This document shows positions 1 to 5,445 of a stretch of DNA of 6,615 nucleotides, one piece after another; positions within the stretch are counted from its first letter, which is position 1; each line of letters starts with the position of its first letter. The notes beneath the pieces were generated by a model that worked only from the letters and a program-made list of their open reading frames with translations, did no database searches and was not told the DNA's origin. Both the position numbers and the translations under genes were made by a program. Origin of the DNA: Candidatus Bathyarchaeota archaeon (GTDB taxonomy: Archaea; Thermoproteota; Bathyarchaeia; 40CM-2-53-6). Location of the stretch: positions 1 to 6,615 of the forward strand of contig VBBV01000049.1 of NCBI GenBank assembly GCA_005883695.1, read 5' to 3'.

Positions 1-21
1 CCAAATCTAGTAGTCTGACTG

Positions 22-35
22 TCGAAAAAACTGGA
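22..35 (-). terminator. Possible U-tract terminator behind the HD phosphohydrolase gene
   Basis: Read on the minus strand this site is CCAGTTTTTTCGA, a six-T run about 45 bp beyond the stop of the HD gene. Archaeal terminators are mostly short T-runs, so position and composition fit. The same CCAGTTTTTT core recurs on the minus strand directly behind coaD (3288-3301), which strengthens the call. A plus-strand reading frame is also open through this site, so it could instead be coding sequence of a gene entering from the left. Confidence 0.35.
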
Positions 36-78
36 GCTATTGTCCATGGCAAGGCCCCCGATCCTGATGACTCTGCTC

Positions 79-627
79 TCAGTTCTTAGATGAGATTTCG
101 TCCAGAATCCGCCTGAGCTTGGGATCTTTGATCGCTGTTCTGGAGGATTCGTAGAATTCTTTCAATTTCGTCGCTTCAATGCCTCCCTTCGCATATTCGT
201 TCGCCTGAAGAGCCAATTCCAGTTTATCGAGTTCGTGAACTAGCTGTGCTTCCCTGCTCCTCTCGTTCTCCAACTCCGACCATAGTTCCCTGTAAGACCG
301 CTGATTTCCCAGTGGAAAGTACGAAATCAATTGCTCTCGGGCAGAAATTTTCTGAGCTTTAGCGATATTTTCTCCCCTCGCCTCCTTATCTTCGGGAGTT
401 AGATCTCCTGTAATCGCTTCTTCTAAGTCGTGCAATAGCGCTAGCTTTAGCAGTCTTTCCACGTTGTAGCTTCGTCTTTCACCTTCGAATAAACAGAGAA
501 GCGATAGCGCAAAAGAATGATCGGCAACCGACTCTGTTCTCTGAAGACGAAGCTTCTTGAGCCAACCTCTACGCGGTTCGGCTTTTAATCTTGCAGCGAA
601 TTCCCAGAACTGAACGAGCTGGTCCAA
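79..627 (-). CDS. HD-domain nucleotide phosphohydrolase (YfbR/HDDC2-like 5'-deoxynucleotidase)
   Basis: This 182-residue soluble protein belongs to the HD metal-dependent phosphohydrolases. Members of the YfbR/HDDC2 branch dephosphorylate (deoxy)nucleoside 5'-monophosphates in the cytoplasm. The metal-binding signature is complete: H37 in ESVADHSF, H66-D67 in LALLHDLEEA, and D134 in HELDKLELALQA. E70 follows the HD pair, as in nucleotidase members. The length is typical for a single-domain enzyme. The start is TTG at 627: an in-frame stop lies at 673-675 with no other start between, and the protein begins about 30 residues before the first histidine, as in relatives. The gene is divergent from the AbrB-like gene, with a 50-bp shared promoter gap. 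Family assignment is firm; the exact substrate is inferred. Confidence 0.88.
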   Translation of the reverse strand: MDQLVQFWEFAARLKAEPRRGWLKKLRLQRTESVADHSFALSLLCLFEGERRSYNVERLLKLALLHDLEEAITGDLTPEDKEARGENIAKAQKISAREQLISYFPLGNQRSYRELWSELENERSREAQLVHELDKLELALQANEYAKGGIEATKLKEFYESSRTAIKDPKLRRILDEISSKN

Positions 628-677
628 GTCTAGCCACGTGTCGTGAATCTCACCGCAATGCGTAAAAACCCTTCACG
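628..677. promoter_or_regulatory. Divergent promoter gap between HD gene and AbrB-like gene
   Basis: Only 50 bp separate the two divergent start codons, so promoters for both genes must lie here or overlap the genes. The one AT-rich patch is at 660-670 (GTAAAAACCC on plus, GGGTTTTTAC on minus). It is a TATA-like candidate about 38 bp before the HD start, which would give a short leader. It lies too close to the plus-strand ATG at 678 to serve that gene, so the plus-strand promoter is not visible or the true start lies further in. Confidence 0.3.
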
Positions 678-959
678 ATGCAAATACGTCAACTATTCGA
701 CCCGTTAAGGCTTTGCAAATTGGTTAAGAAAATCCTAACTAGATTCGCTGTAGCAAAGAAGCCTGCTCGATCTGAGGGAACGCAGTACAGGTCCCCCCGA
801 ATATATCTGCCTACAAAACTAACTGAGGACTCTAGCTTTCCATTCAAAGAAGGAGATTTACTCAACATCAGAGTTGATGGGCGGAGGCTGATCGTTCAGA
901 GGGCTCAGAGGAGTATTCTCCAGGTGTCTGAAAGCGGAGACACCCGTCAGAAACCATAA
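678..959 (+). CDS. Small AbrB/SpoVT-like domain protein
   Basis: This is a 93-residue basic protein. Residues 38-76 (from SPRIYLPTKL through PFKEGD to DGRRLIVQRA) have the swapped-hairpin AbrB/MazE pattern: a short strand with an R-I-Y-L-P start, a K-x-G-D turn, then a closing strand ending in L-I-V. Such domains dimerise and usually bind DNA or act as antitoxin-like regulators. The first 35 residues are rich in Lys and Arg and have no recognised domain. The ATG at 678 is the only Met; a TTG at 720 would remove 14 residues. The SecB-like gene follows 40 bp downstream on the same strand, so co-transcription is likely. No toxin gene is adjacent. The fold is inferred from the motif pattern; target and role are unknown. 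Confidence 0.6.
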   Translation: MQIRQLFDPLRLCKLVKKILTRFAVAKKPARSEGTQYRSPRIYLPTKLTEDSSFPFKEGDLLNIRVDGRRLIVQRAQRSILQVSESGDTRQKP

Positions 960-999
960 TACCAGCGCAAGGGACCCCCGATTCTGCGCTGCGAGTCGA

Positions 1000-1443
1000 A
1001 TGTTGAGAGTGACTGTACAAGTTACGAATCTCACCGGCGAACGTTTCTGGGGCCAAGAGTCACAATTACCACCCCAAGTCCAGATAGCTGTCAACATCAA
1101 TATCGTCGGATTGGACATGAAAAACGAATCCACAGCTGACGCCCCCTTTGTTTTCACGGTCAATTACACTCCATCGATCGCCCAACTAAGCGTCAAAGGC
1201 CGGGCACAAGTGATCGGCGAAAAAGAGGAGATCTCTAAGATGATAGATGAGCACAAACAGAACAGGCCGCCACCCGTAGCGATAATTCAGGCAGTCTCGA
1301 GCATTGCAATAGCTGAAGCGATTCTCTTGTCGAAAAGCCTAGGGATTCCGCCACCACTTCCCCCGATGGGCCTGCCTCATGAACAAATGCAGGCGCAGCA
1401 ACAGCAAGGACAAAGAAAATCCGAGCCGCGTTATACAACGTAG
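1000..1443 (+). CDS. Conserved archaeal protein, possible SecB-like fold
   Basis: This 147-residue protein has no signal peptide or membrane segment. Residues 1-75 look like alternating beta strands (RVTVQVTNL, VQIAVNINIVGLD, FVFTVNYTPSIAQLSVKG, AQVIGEKEE). A helix-rich stretch follows at 76-115, then a proline-rich GIPPPLPPMG segment (115-124) and a Gln-rich, low-complexity tail (128-139). The layout of strands, a P-P start before a long amphipathic helix, then a proline-rich extension resembles SecB, where CP-I-L-F-P-Y-A-R leads to F-P-x-L-x-L-x-P. That would suggest a chaperone or holdase, but this is inference from pattern only and identity to SecB is low. The ATG at 1000 is used; no ribosome binding site is evident. 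It probably forms a unit with the AbrB-like gene. The left 47-bp repeat begins 21 bp after its stop codon. Confidence 0.65.
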   Translation: MLRVTVQVTNLTGERFWGQESQLPPQVQIAVNINIVGLDMKNESTADAPFVFTVNYTPSIAQLSVKGRAQVIGEKEEISKMIDEHKQNRPPPVAIIQAVSSIAIAEAILLSKSLGIPPPLPPMGLPHEQMQAQQQQGQRKSEPRYTT

Positions 1444-1463
1444 TCCGATCCCCGAATTATTTG

Positions 1464-1510
1464 AGCCATCCAAAATTCTGGAGGATTGTTATCCCTCCAA
1501 AAAATTGGAC
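1464..1510 (+). repeat. Left copy of 47-bp direct repeat (possible attL)
   Basis: This segment matches 3283-3329 at 37 of 47 positions without gaps. It starts AGCCATCCAAAA and ends AATTGGAC. Inside it are two 14-bp dyads of the form TCCA-N6-TGGA, at 1469-1482 and 1496-1509, spaced 27 bp; the right copy has the same 27-bp spacing. It lies just behind the SecB-like gene. Possible roles are a recombination site left by the integrase, a duplicated terminator, or paired operators. The sequence supports the repeat itself; the role is inferred. Confidence 0.7.
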
Positions 1511-1696
1511 TCAGACGATCCGCCTGTCACATGTTTGGCTGTAACACCCAGCCCGGTTCAGCCAAGCCTCTCGATGTCTAGAACTTGAACTGATTCAGTG
1601 GCTATCCCTGAGATTGAAACGCCAAGTCTTTTCGGCATCCGTCATCATGGCCGCCCGACGGTAGGGACAACTATTCGATGGTGGGGTCGAGTGGAA
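1511..1696. other. Non-coding stretch with inverted repeats
   Basis: No convincing gene lies here. An exact 7-bp inverted repeat pairs TTGGCTG (1535-1541) with CAGCCAA (1559-1565). Further downstream, TCCCT (1605-1609) can pair with AGGGA (1663-1667), enclosing a CCGTC/GACGG stem (1639-1643 with 1657-1661). These could form a branched RNA of about 60 nt, but no known RNA family is recognised. With the palindrome block that follows, the gap between the SecB-like gene and HNH is 355 bp. Confidence 0.4.
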
Positions 1697-1756
1697 TAGC
1701 ATTTGCCCAATGCTACTAATACGCATGTGTATTTGCTAAAACTGCACTTTTAGCAA
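1697..1756. promoter_or_regulatory. Block of three tandem palindromes upstream of HNH gene
   Basis: Three inverted repeats follow one another within 60 bp. The first is TAGCATT/AATGCTA with a 5-nt spacer (1697-1715, arms perfect). The second is AATACGCATGTGTATT (1718-1733, one mismatched pair). The third is TTGCTAAAA/TTTTAGCAA with a 6-nt spacer (1733-1756, arms perfect). The third contains TAAAA and TTTTA, so it could overlap a TATA element on either strand, about 45 bp before the HNH start. Likely roles are an operator block controlling the HNH-integrase unit, a terminator array, or a recombination or replication site of the element. The palindromes are seen; the function is not shown. Confidence 0.55.
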
Positions 1757-1798
1757 GCCTTATCTCCCTTGCATTTCTAGGCAGGCACGGCGCAAAAA

Positions 1799-2104
1799 AT
1801 GTTGAGTTTTCTTGGAGCATACGAGTCGCCTCTAACTCCTAGAATTCGAGAACTGGTTTGGAAGAGGGACAGCGACACATGTCAGACTTGCAGCTTGGTC
1901 TCCCGATTCTACTGCGCGCAGGGCCAACTTTCCGAAGGCCGGGCACCCTTCTTGATTATGCATCACATTGATCGGAACCGTCGCAACAATCGTCTTGGGA
2001 ATCTCAAACTTGTCTGCCCGCGTTGTCACGTCAAAGAACATGGGAAAGATTGGGGAAATACCGGAAAAGCAAAGGGACGCGAGCGAGCTCTCAGATGCGA
2101 ATAA
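1799..2104 (+). CDS. HNH endonuclease
   Basis: This 101-residue protein is a stand-alone HNH (McrA-like) nuclease. It has a zinc-binding pair C28-x2-C31, the catalytic MHHID segment with H55-H56, the N-x2-N-N spacing N60/N63/N64, the motif Asn N68 in GNLKLVC, and the second zinc pair C73-x2-C76 followed by H77. All HNH and zinc residues are therefore present and the enzyme looks intact. Such proteins nick or cut DNA in restriction, homing or mobile-element contexts. The ATG at 1799 is supported by an in-frame stop at 1778-1780. The stop codon overlaps the probable integrase start (ATG 2095), so the two are translationally coupled in one unit. The tail after residue 85 is basic (KAKGRERALR). 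Its natural target is unknown. Confidence 0.85.
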   Translation: MLSFLGAYESPLTPRIRELVWKRDSDTCQTCSLVSRFYCAQGQLSEGRAPFLIMHHIDRNRRNNRLGNLKLVCPRCHVKEHGKDWGNTGKAKGRERALRCE

Positions 2105-2669
2105 GCAGAGACGGACGAGGAGAAACTCGGCTAACTGACGCTCAGAAAAATCGCATAATCGAGTTAGCCCAGACAGTTCCTCGGGACCATCTTCTCTTGG
2201 GACTCCAGCTCGAGCGGGGATGGCGTATCGGGAGCATAGTGGGTTGCCAAAACAAGGTAATCTACACGAGGAAGAGGACAGGAGAGAAGGTTGTATGCGT
2301 CGTGGATCTTCCAGGAATACGAAAAGAGGACGTGGGCGAGGAGACCATAATGATTCACTTCAAGGGAGGGAAGACAGAGCCAGACTATCCTGGGAAAAAG
2401 TTCAGAAGGGGGAGAGGATCATTTCCCTTACGGAGCAGCATGGAACAAACATCCTGCGAAAATATGCAAGACTCGCTGGTGTTCCCGATTGGGACCGTCT
2501 CCATAATCACCGTCAACGGGCCTATTTCGGGACGTTCTGGGCCAGAAAAACCGGCAGGGACCCTTGGAAAGTTCAGAGTCTTATGGGACACAAAGACTTG
2601 AGGGCAACAGCAGTGTACGTTGAAGAGCTTTCCCTCGAAGAGAAGAAGCAGCTCCTGGATGAGTCCTAG
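2095..2669 (+). pseudogene. Tyrosine recombinase (phage-type integrase), interrupted by one frameshift
   Basis: Two overlapping frames together give one integrase of about 190 residues. The first frame (from ATG 2095; open to 2601) carries LERGWRIGS, with the first catalytic Arg at 2224-2226, and the beta-hairpin FKGGKTEP, with the catalytic Lys at 2362 or 2371. The second frame (open to the stop at 2667-2669) carries HNHRQRAYFGTFWA (HxxR at 2502-2513), LMGHKD (His 2589) and the nucleophile Tyr of AVYVEE (2616-2618). All catalytic positions are thus conserved, but split by a -1 type shift between about 2390 and 2425, where GGGAAAAAG lies. The N-terminal DNA-binding domain of typical integrases is missing, so this is a catalytic-domain-only type. 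It follows HNH with a 10-bp overlap. It may be decayed, mis-sequenced in the A-run, or recoded. Confidence 0.72.
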
Positions 2670-2686
2670 AACCCCTCAAGGGTTTT
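2670..2686 (+). terminator. Hairpin terminator candidate after integrase
   Basis: Immediately behind the integrase stop, AACCC (2670-2674) pairs with GGGTT (2680-2684) around a 5-nt loop, and TT follows. This would end the HNH-integrase transcript. The stem is short and the T-run weak, so confidence is modest. Confidence 0.35.
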
Positions 2687-2900
2687 CCGTGACTTGGGAA
2701 CTTAGGAAAATAATAGAAGTTTGTCTGGTCCCAGGAAGTTACGCAGAGATTTAGGAGGACAAGTAAGGCGTGATTCACCGAAGCATTTACGTTAGTAATC
2801 TCTCATGCTACGATCCATCTTTTTCTCTCGACTTGCAGATCGTTACTAGACCATAAGGATTAAACGAGAGAGGAAATTGCGATTGTCAGACGTGAAACCC

Positions 2901-3284
2901 ATGCCGCGTAGAGCTGTTCGAAGACCAGCTAAGCAAAAGACGACAATCTTATTCCGGGCCGGTAACCTGCCCAGTACTCCCGATGAACTTTTCCGTCGAG
3001 TCTTTTGGAAGAGTGACTTTCTAGCAGGTGAAGCCCACAACTTCTGGAGAGAAGTCAAGAAAGCGGAACCTAGCGGTCTGCCCATCCAGGCGTGGAAGGA
3101 CTGGATCTCGAAGCGCAGCATGAGTGTTGGACAATTCTACAACATGATCCACGGGCTCGTTGGAGCAGGTTTCGTAGAAAAGCGTGATTCTAAGTGGCAT
3201 ATGAGCGAGGGTTTCATGCAGGAACTGGAGCAGATGATGAAAGTTTATTCTTCGGAAAGCGGTTATGAACCTAGGATGAAATAG
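2901..3284 (+). CDS. Winged-helix-like DNA-binding protein, hypothetical
   Basis: This basic protein has 127 residues from ATG 2901, or 135 from TTG 2877. From the ATG, residues 1-20 are Arg/Lys rich (MPRRAVRRPAKQK). Residues about 60-120 look like a winged helix: PIQAWKDWISKRSMSVGQFYNMIHGLVGAGFV would be helix-turn-recognition helix, EKRDSKWHMSE the wing, and GFMQELEQMMKVY a closing helix. Such proteins usually bind DNA as regulators. An AT-rich patch at 2852-2864 (TAAGGATTAAAC) could be its TATA box and would place the transcript start near 2886, favouring the ATG. The gene lies alone, 207 bp or more after the integrase, and its stop codon overlaps the right 47-bp repeat by two bases. It could be the regulator of the element or a resident gene; the sequence does not decide. 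Confidence 0.65.
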   Translation: MPRRAVRRPAKQKTTILFRAGNLPSTPDELFRRVFWKSDFLAGEAHNFWREVKKAEPSGLPIQAWKDWISKRSMSVGQFYNMIHGLVGAGFVEKRDSKWHMSEGFMQELEQMMKVYSSESGYEPRMK

Positions 3285-3329
3285 CCATCCAAAAAACTGG
3301 ACCATTGGCATACATCCAATAAATTGAAC
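3283..3329 (+). repeat. Right copy of 47-bp direct repeat (possible attR) and coaD terminator
   Basis: This is the partner of 1464-1510 (37/47 identical). It has two TCCA-N6-TGGA-like dyads at 3288-3301 (intact) and 3315-3328 (one arm altered), again 27 bp apart. On the minus strand it reads CAATTTATTGG, then CCAGTTTTTTGG, starting 2 bp beyond the coaD stop. It therefore very probably also acts as the T-run terminator of coaD. It overlaps the stop codon of the winged-helix-like gene. Confidence 0.7.
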
Positions 3330-3331
3330 CT

Positions 3332-3823
3332 CTAACGGCGAGTTTTCAAAACTCGCCCTTGGGGATCGATTTCTCTGTTCCTGATCCTTGTAGTTGAGAT
3401 CGGTTTCCCATCGGCAGCCTTGAGTAAATCGACGACGAATAGATCTAATGGCTGAAGACCATTCCGCTGTCTGAGCCGGTTCAACCGACGGCCGCTCGCA
3501 AGAGTACCCTCAGTGACTATCAGCGCTTGCAGTTTCTTTCGTGTAGCAGCAGGTCCGTAAGGCTCACGAAGTGCAGCTACTCTTACCCGCGACGACCAGT
3601 GCCGAGTTTTCAGAAACCTGTCCAGGTCGCGAACCCGACTTGAAAACGAACGAACTGGGTGTTTCTTATGGAGAGTCGCGACAAGTCGATCGCTTGTCAC
3701 TCCGATCAAAACTACGTCTCCGATCTTGAAAGCCTCAGAGAGCAAAAGTCGGTGGCCGGCATGCAAAACATCGAAAGTTCCTCCTAGAGCTACAAGCTTG
3801 TATGGGCGGGCTGATCGGGACAA
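3332..3823 (-). CDS. coaD: Phosphopantetheine adenylyltransferase, archaeal type
   Basis: This cytoplasmic enzyme of coenzyme A synthesis transfers AMP from ATP to 4'-phosphopantetheine, giving dephospho-CoA and pyrophosphate. The 163-residue protein is a nucleotidyltransferase of the cytidylyltransferase-like fold. Residues 13-24 (LGGTFDVLHAGH) hold the TFD and HxGH motifs that bind ATP phosphates. Residues 142-148 (ISTTRIR) are the family's C-terminal ISSTRIR motif. Length and motif spacing match the archaeal PPAT branch rather than bacterial CoaD. The start is TTG at 3823. A TTTAAAA-like box on the minus strand (3845-3851) lies about 25 bp upstream, so the transcript is probably leaderless and TTG is both transcript and translation start. 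The stop abuts the right 47-bp repeat, which provides a T-run. Confidence 0.92.
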   Translation of the reverse strand: MSRSARPYKLVALGGTFDVLHAGHRLLLSEAFKIGDVVLIGVTSDRLVATLHKKHPVRSFSSRVRDLDRFLKTRHWSSRVRVAALREPYGPAATRKKLQALIVTEGTLASGRRLNRLRQRNGLQPLDLFVVDLLKAADGKPISTTRIRNREIDPQGRVLKTRR

Positions 3824-3842
3824 GTCGGATCCTTTGGGATTT

Positions 3843-3861
3843 AGATTTTAAGAATAAACCT
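3843..3861 (-). promoter_or_regulatory. TATA-like promoter of coaD
   Basis: On the minus strand this reads GGTTTATTCTTAAAATCTA. The TTAAAAT core (3845-3851) is centred 25 bp before the TTG start, the spacing expected between an archaeal TATA box and the transcript start of a leaderless mRNA. Confidence 0.5.
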
Positions 3862-4036
3862 TGGGCTGCCATAGGCAATTCCTTCGGTTTTCCGGAGACC
3901 AGTGCGAAAACGACCGCACCACATCTTCGTCACGTGGGCAAGAGGGAAAAGTGGGCCAGTCCTTTGTCCAGCATTGACGAGTACTCTCATCCTCAAATCC
4001 GCGATCAGCCTAGTAGCAATATGTGGGGAGTAAAAG

Positions 4037-4531
4037 TTGGGTTCGGATTCTGGATACCCTAGGGCTCGCCATCGATTTGGTTTCTTTGGTCCTCTGACGA
4101 GACAAAAGAAGGACAGGGTTACTTCTGACGACATTCTTGATAGTCTGACTAGGCAAGCCCAGCTCAGGCAAAAACTCGAAGAAAGGGACGAAGTGAGACT
4201 AGAGGAGATTGCAGAAACAGAAGATCTGAGCCGGTTTCAAGGGCTCAATCCTGCACCTGCTTCCGCTCCAATGGCGGCAAAGAACAGAAGCTTCGGGCAT
4301 CTTGCGTTCGTCGTTATGCTTTCATGCGGACTCGCGGTAGTATGGCTATTCAGTTCAGCGTCGAAGCGGTTTGACCCAGCATCATTAGACGGGATTATTC
4401 AGAAATCTGGCGTCCAGTCGATTTTCGCGAATCAGGCTCAATTGGGAATAATCGCGCTGGCGGCCCTGTTAGGTGCTCTCTTGATTCGCCGCAGAAGGCG
4501 AAGCCCGAGCCGATACCTTCACTCTGTCTAA
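4037..4531 (+). CDS. Hypothetical membrane protein with two transmembrane segments
   Basis: This is a 164-residue protein with no recognised domain. Residues 1-78 are hydrophilic. An acidic/basic helical stretch at 31-62 (from DDILDSLTRQ to EIAETED) is likely coiled coil, followed by a Pro/Ala linker (PAPASAP). TM1 is about residues 88-105 (LAFVVMLSCGLAVVWLF) and TM2 about 134-150 (QLGIIALAALLGALLI), ending in a run of five Arg that should stay cytoplasmic, so both ends would be inside. The roughly 28-residue loop between them would lie outside. The start is TTG at 4037, because a stop lies directly upstream at 4031-4033 and no other start codon appears before Met79. The rhomboid gene lies 140 bp downstream on the same strand; whether it is a partner is unknown. 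Confidence 0.6.
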   Translation: MGSDSGYPRARHRFGFFGPLTRQKKDRVTSDDILDSLTRQAQLRQKLEERDEVRLEEIAETEDLSRFQGLNPAPASAPMAAKNRSFGHLAFVVMLSCGLAVVWLFSSASKRFDPASLDGIIQKSGVQSIFANQAQLGIIALAALLGALLIRRRRRSPSRYLHSV

Positions 4532-4640
4532 ACCCACAGGTACACCCGAGTCGGAATCCCACAGTTAGAATGCTTGGACCCTTAGATTCTGCTAAGCGGG
4601 AGGAGAAGACCCATCAGTTGTACGGTCTCTCTTCATTGCA

Positions 4641-4650
4641 GGTTATATGA
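4641..4650 (+). promoter_or_regulatory. TATA box of rhomboid gene
   Basis: GGTTATATGA has a TTATAT core centred about 26 bp before the GTG at 4672. This is the expected archaeal spacing for a transcript that starts at the start codon. It also indicates that the rhomboid gene has its own promoter. Confidence 0.5.
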
Positions 4651-4671
4651 CGGGAAAGAAGGGTGTGACTT

Positions 4672-5289
4672 GTGCCAAGGGATTTTCAAGAGTCCGGGGC
4701 GGAAGAATCAAATCCGTATCTGACCTCTCCAACTCTTGTCTTTTCCCTCATACTCATCTGTGTTTACATAGCCATTGGATTCCTAGTCGGCGACTTCGTC
4801 AGTCCCCTCTCGATGCCGAATTCACAGGTACTTCTAGTTCTTGCTCAGTGCGACAGTCCATTACCTATCTATCCCTGGACCCTGGTGACTTCAATTTTTC
4901 TTCACGCAAACATCATCCACATAGCAAGCAATATCTTGTTCCTCTTGCTTTTCGGTTTCATACTTGAGGAACAGGTCACGAAGACTCGGTGGGTGACAAC
5001 TTTTTTCCTTACCGGTGTTGCGGGGAACCTTACCTTTGTCGGGGCCGATCTCGCAGGATTTTTTCTCACTGGCTTCCCTAACGCGTTCTCTCTGAGCTGT
5101 GGCGTCGGAGCCTCCGGTGCAGTCTATGGCATAATGGGAGCCGCAACCGGACTCCGAGGCGTAATTTTGATCATATTTATCGCCGGTTTGGACCTCTTCG
5201 CTGGCGGAGGTTTCTTCGCGCACATTGGCGGACTGATCACCGGGCTTCTTCTCCGAAGATTCTGGAGCTCTGAGCTGAAGAACTTCTAG
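4672..5289 (+). CDS. Rhomboid family intramembrane serine protease
   Basis: This 205-residue polytopic membrane protein cleaves transmembrane substrates within the lipid bilayer. The catalytic dyad is present: S148 in GVGASGAVYG (GxSG motif) and H184 in FAHIGGLITG on the last segment. H83 and N87 of HIASN, on the second segment, match the oxyanion-stabilising positions of the family. Six hydrophobic segments can be placed at about 22-43, 71-98, 107-131, 144-159, 163-177 and 181-196, the basic six-TM core with no extra domain. The start is GTG at 4672, as an in-frame stop lies at 4666-4668. It is 140 bp behind the two-TM protein and convergent with tRNA-Gln. Substrates are unknown. Confidence 0.92.
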   Translation: MPRDFQESGAEESNPYLTSPTLVFSLILICVYIAIGFLVGDFVSPLSMPNSQVLLVLAQCDSPLPIYPWTLVTSIFLHANIIHIASNILFLLLFGFILEEQVTKTRWVTTFFLTGVAGNLTFVGADLAGFFLTGFPNAFSLSCGVGASGAVYGIMGAATGLRGVILIIFIAGLDLFAGGGFFAHIGGLITGLLLRRFWSSELKNF

Positions 5290-5371
5290 CGATCGGCCTT
5301 GACAGGAAACCAGTGCTCTTATCCAGATCTGCGTGGTAGCCCGGGGGAGATTCGAACTCCCGTCAGCAGGT

Positions 5372-5398
5372 TGCTCCAACCCCTCTGTTTGAGGGGAT
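5372..5398 (-). other. tRNA-Gln intron 2 (27 nt, canonical position 37/38)
   Basis: This intron lies after G37. The central helix is CUCU (C32 to U35) with GGAG of the intron, flanked by the 3-nt bulges GG^A and CA^A. The intron body is a CCCCTC/GAGGGG hairpin with loop AAACA. This is the standard site and standard splice structure of archaeal tRNA introns. Confidence 0.9.
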
Positions 5399-5406
5399 CC
5401 AGAGCC

Positions 5407-5445
5407 GACTAGGGACGCTTCCGTGTTTCTGGCCCGAAACGCCCA
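5407..5445 (-). other. tRNA-Gln intron 1 (39 nt, noncanonical position 29/30)
   Basis: This intron lies within the anticodon stem, between A29 and G30. The flanks form a bulge-helix-bulge: bulge CA^U on the 5' side, bulge UC^G on the 3' side, and a central helix AUAG/CUAG (three pairs and one A-G mismatch). The intron body has a 9-bp stem GGGCGTTTC/GAAGCGTCC. Cleavage would follow the second base of each 3-nt bulge, as is usual for archaeal tRNA splicing endonuclease. Confidence 0.85.

Noticed and set aside
3..89. Open plus-strand frame at the left edge that could be the C-terminus of a gene
   Set aside because: Only 28 codons, no motif, and overlaps the end of the HD gene; such a run is common by chance. 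It cannot be excluded without the sequence to the left.
1464..1510. Left repeat as a transposon terminal inverted repeat
   Set aside because: The partner at 3283-3329 is in direct, not inverted, orientation, and no transposase is encoded between them.
1379..1588. 69-codon plus-strand frame running into the left repeat
   Set aside because: It overlaps the end of the SecB-like gene in another frame and shows no domain.
1612..1620. GATTGAAAC, resembling the end of many archaeal CRISPR repeats
   Set aside because: It occurs once; no second copy or spacer-like spacing is present, so there is no array.
1643..1650. C-box-like ATGATGA on the minus strand, possible C/D box RNA
   Set aside because: No CTGA D-box or C'/D' pair at the required distance.
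2023..2094. Upstream extension of the integrase frame into the HNH gene
   Set aside because: These codons overlap the HNH coding region in another frame and are Lys/Arg-rich shadow; ATG 2095 at the HNH stop is the better start.
3841..4134. 97-codon minus-strand frame upstream of coaD
   Set aside because: It covers the coaD promoter and the start of the two-TM gene and has no recognisable pattern; likely a chance frame.
4579..4600. CCCTTAG/CTAAGCGGG hairpin between the two-TM gene and rhomboid
   Set aside because: Short stem with a bulge and no T-run; not enough to call a terminator.
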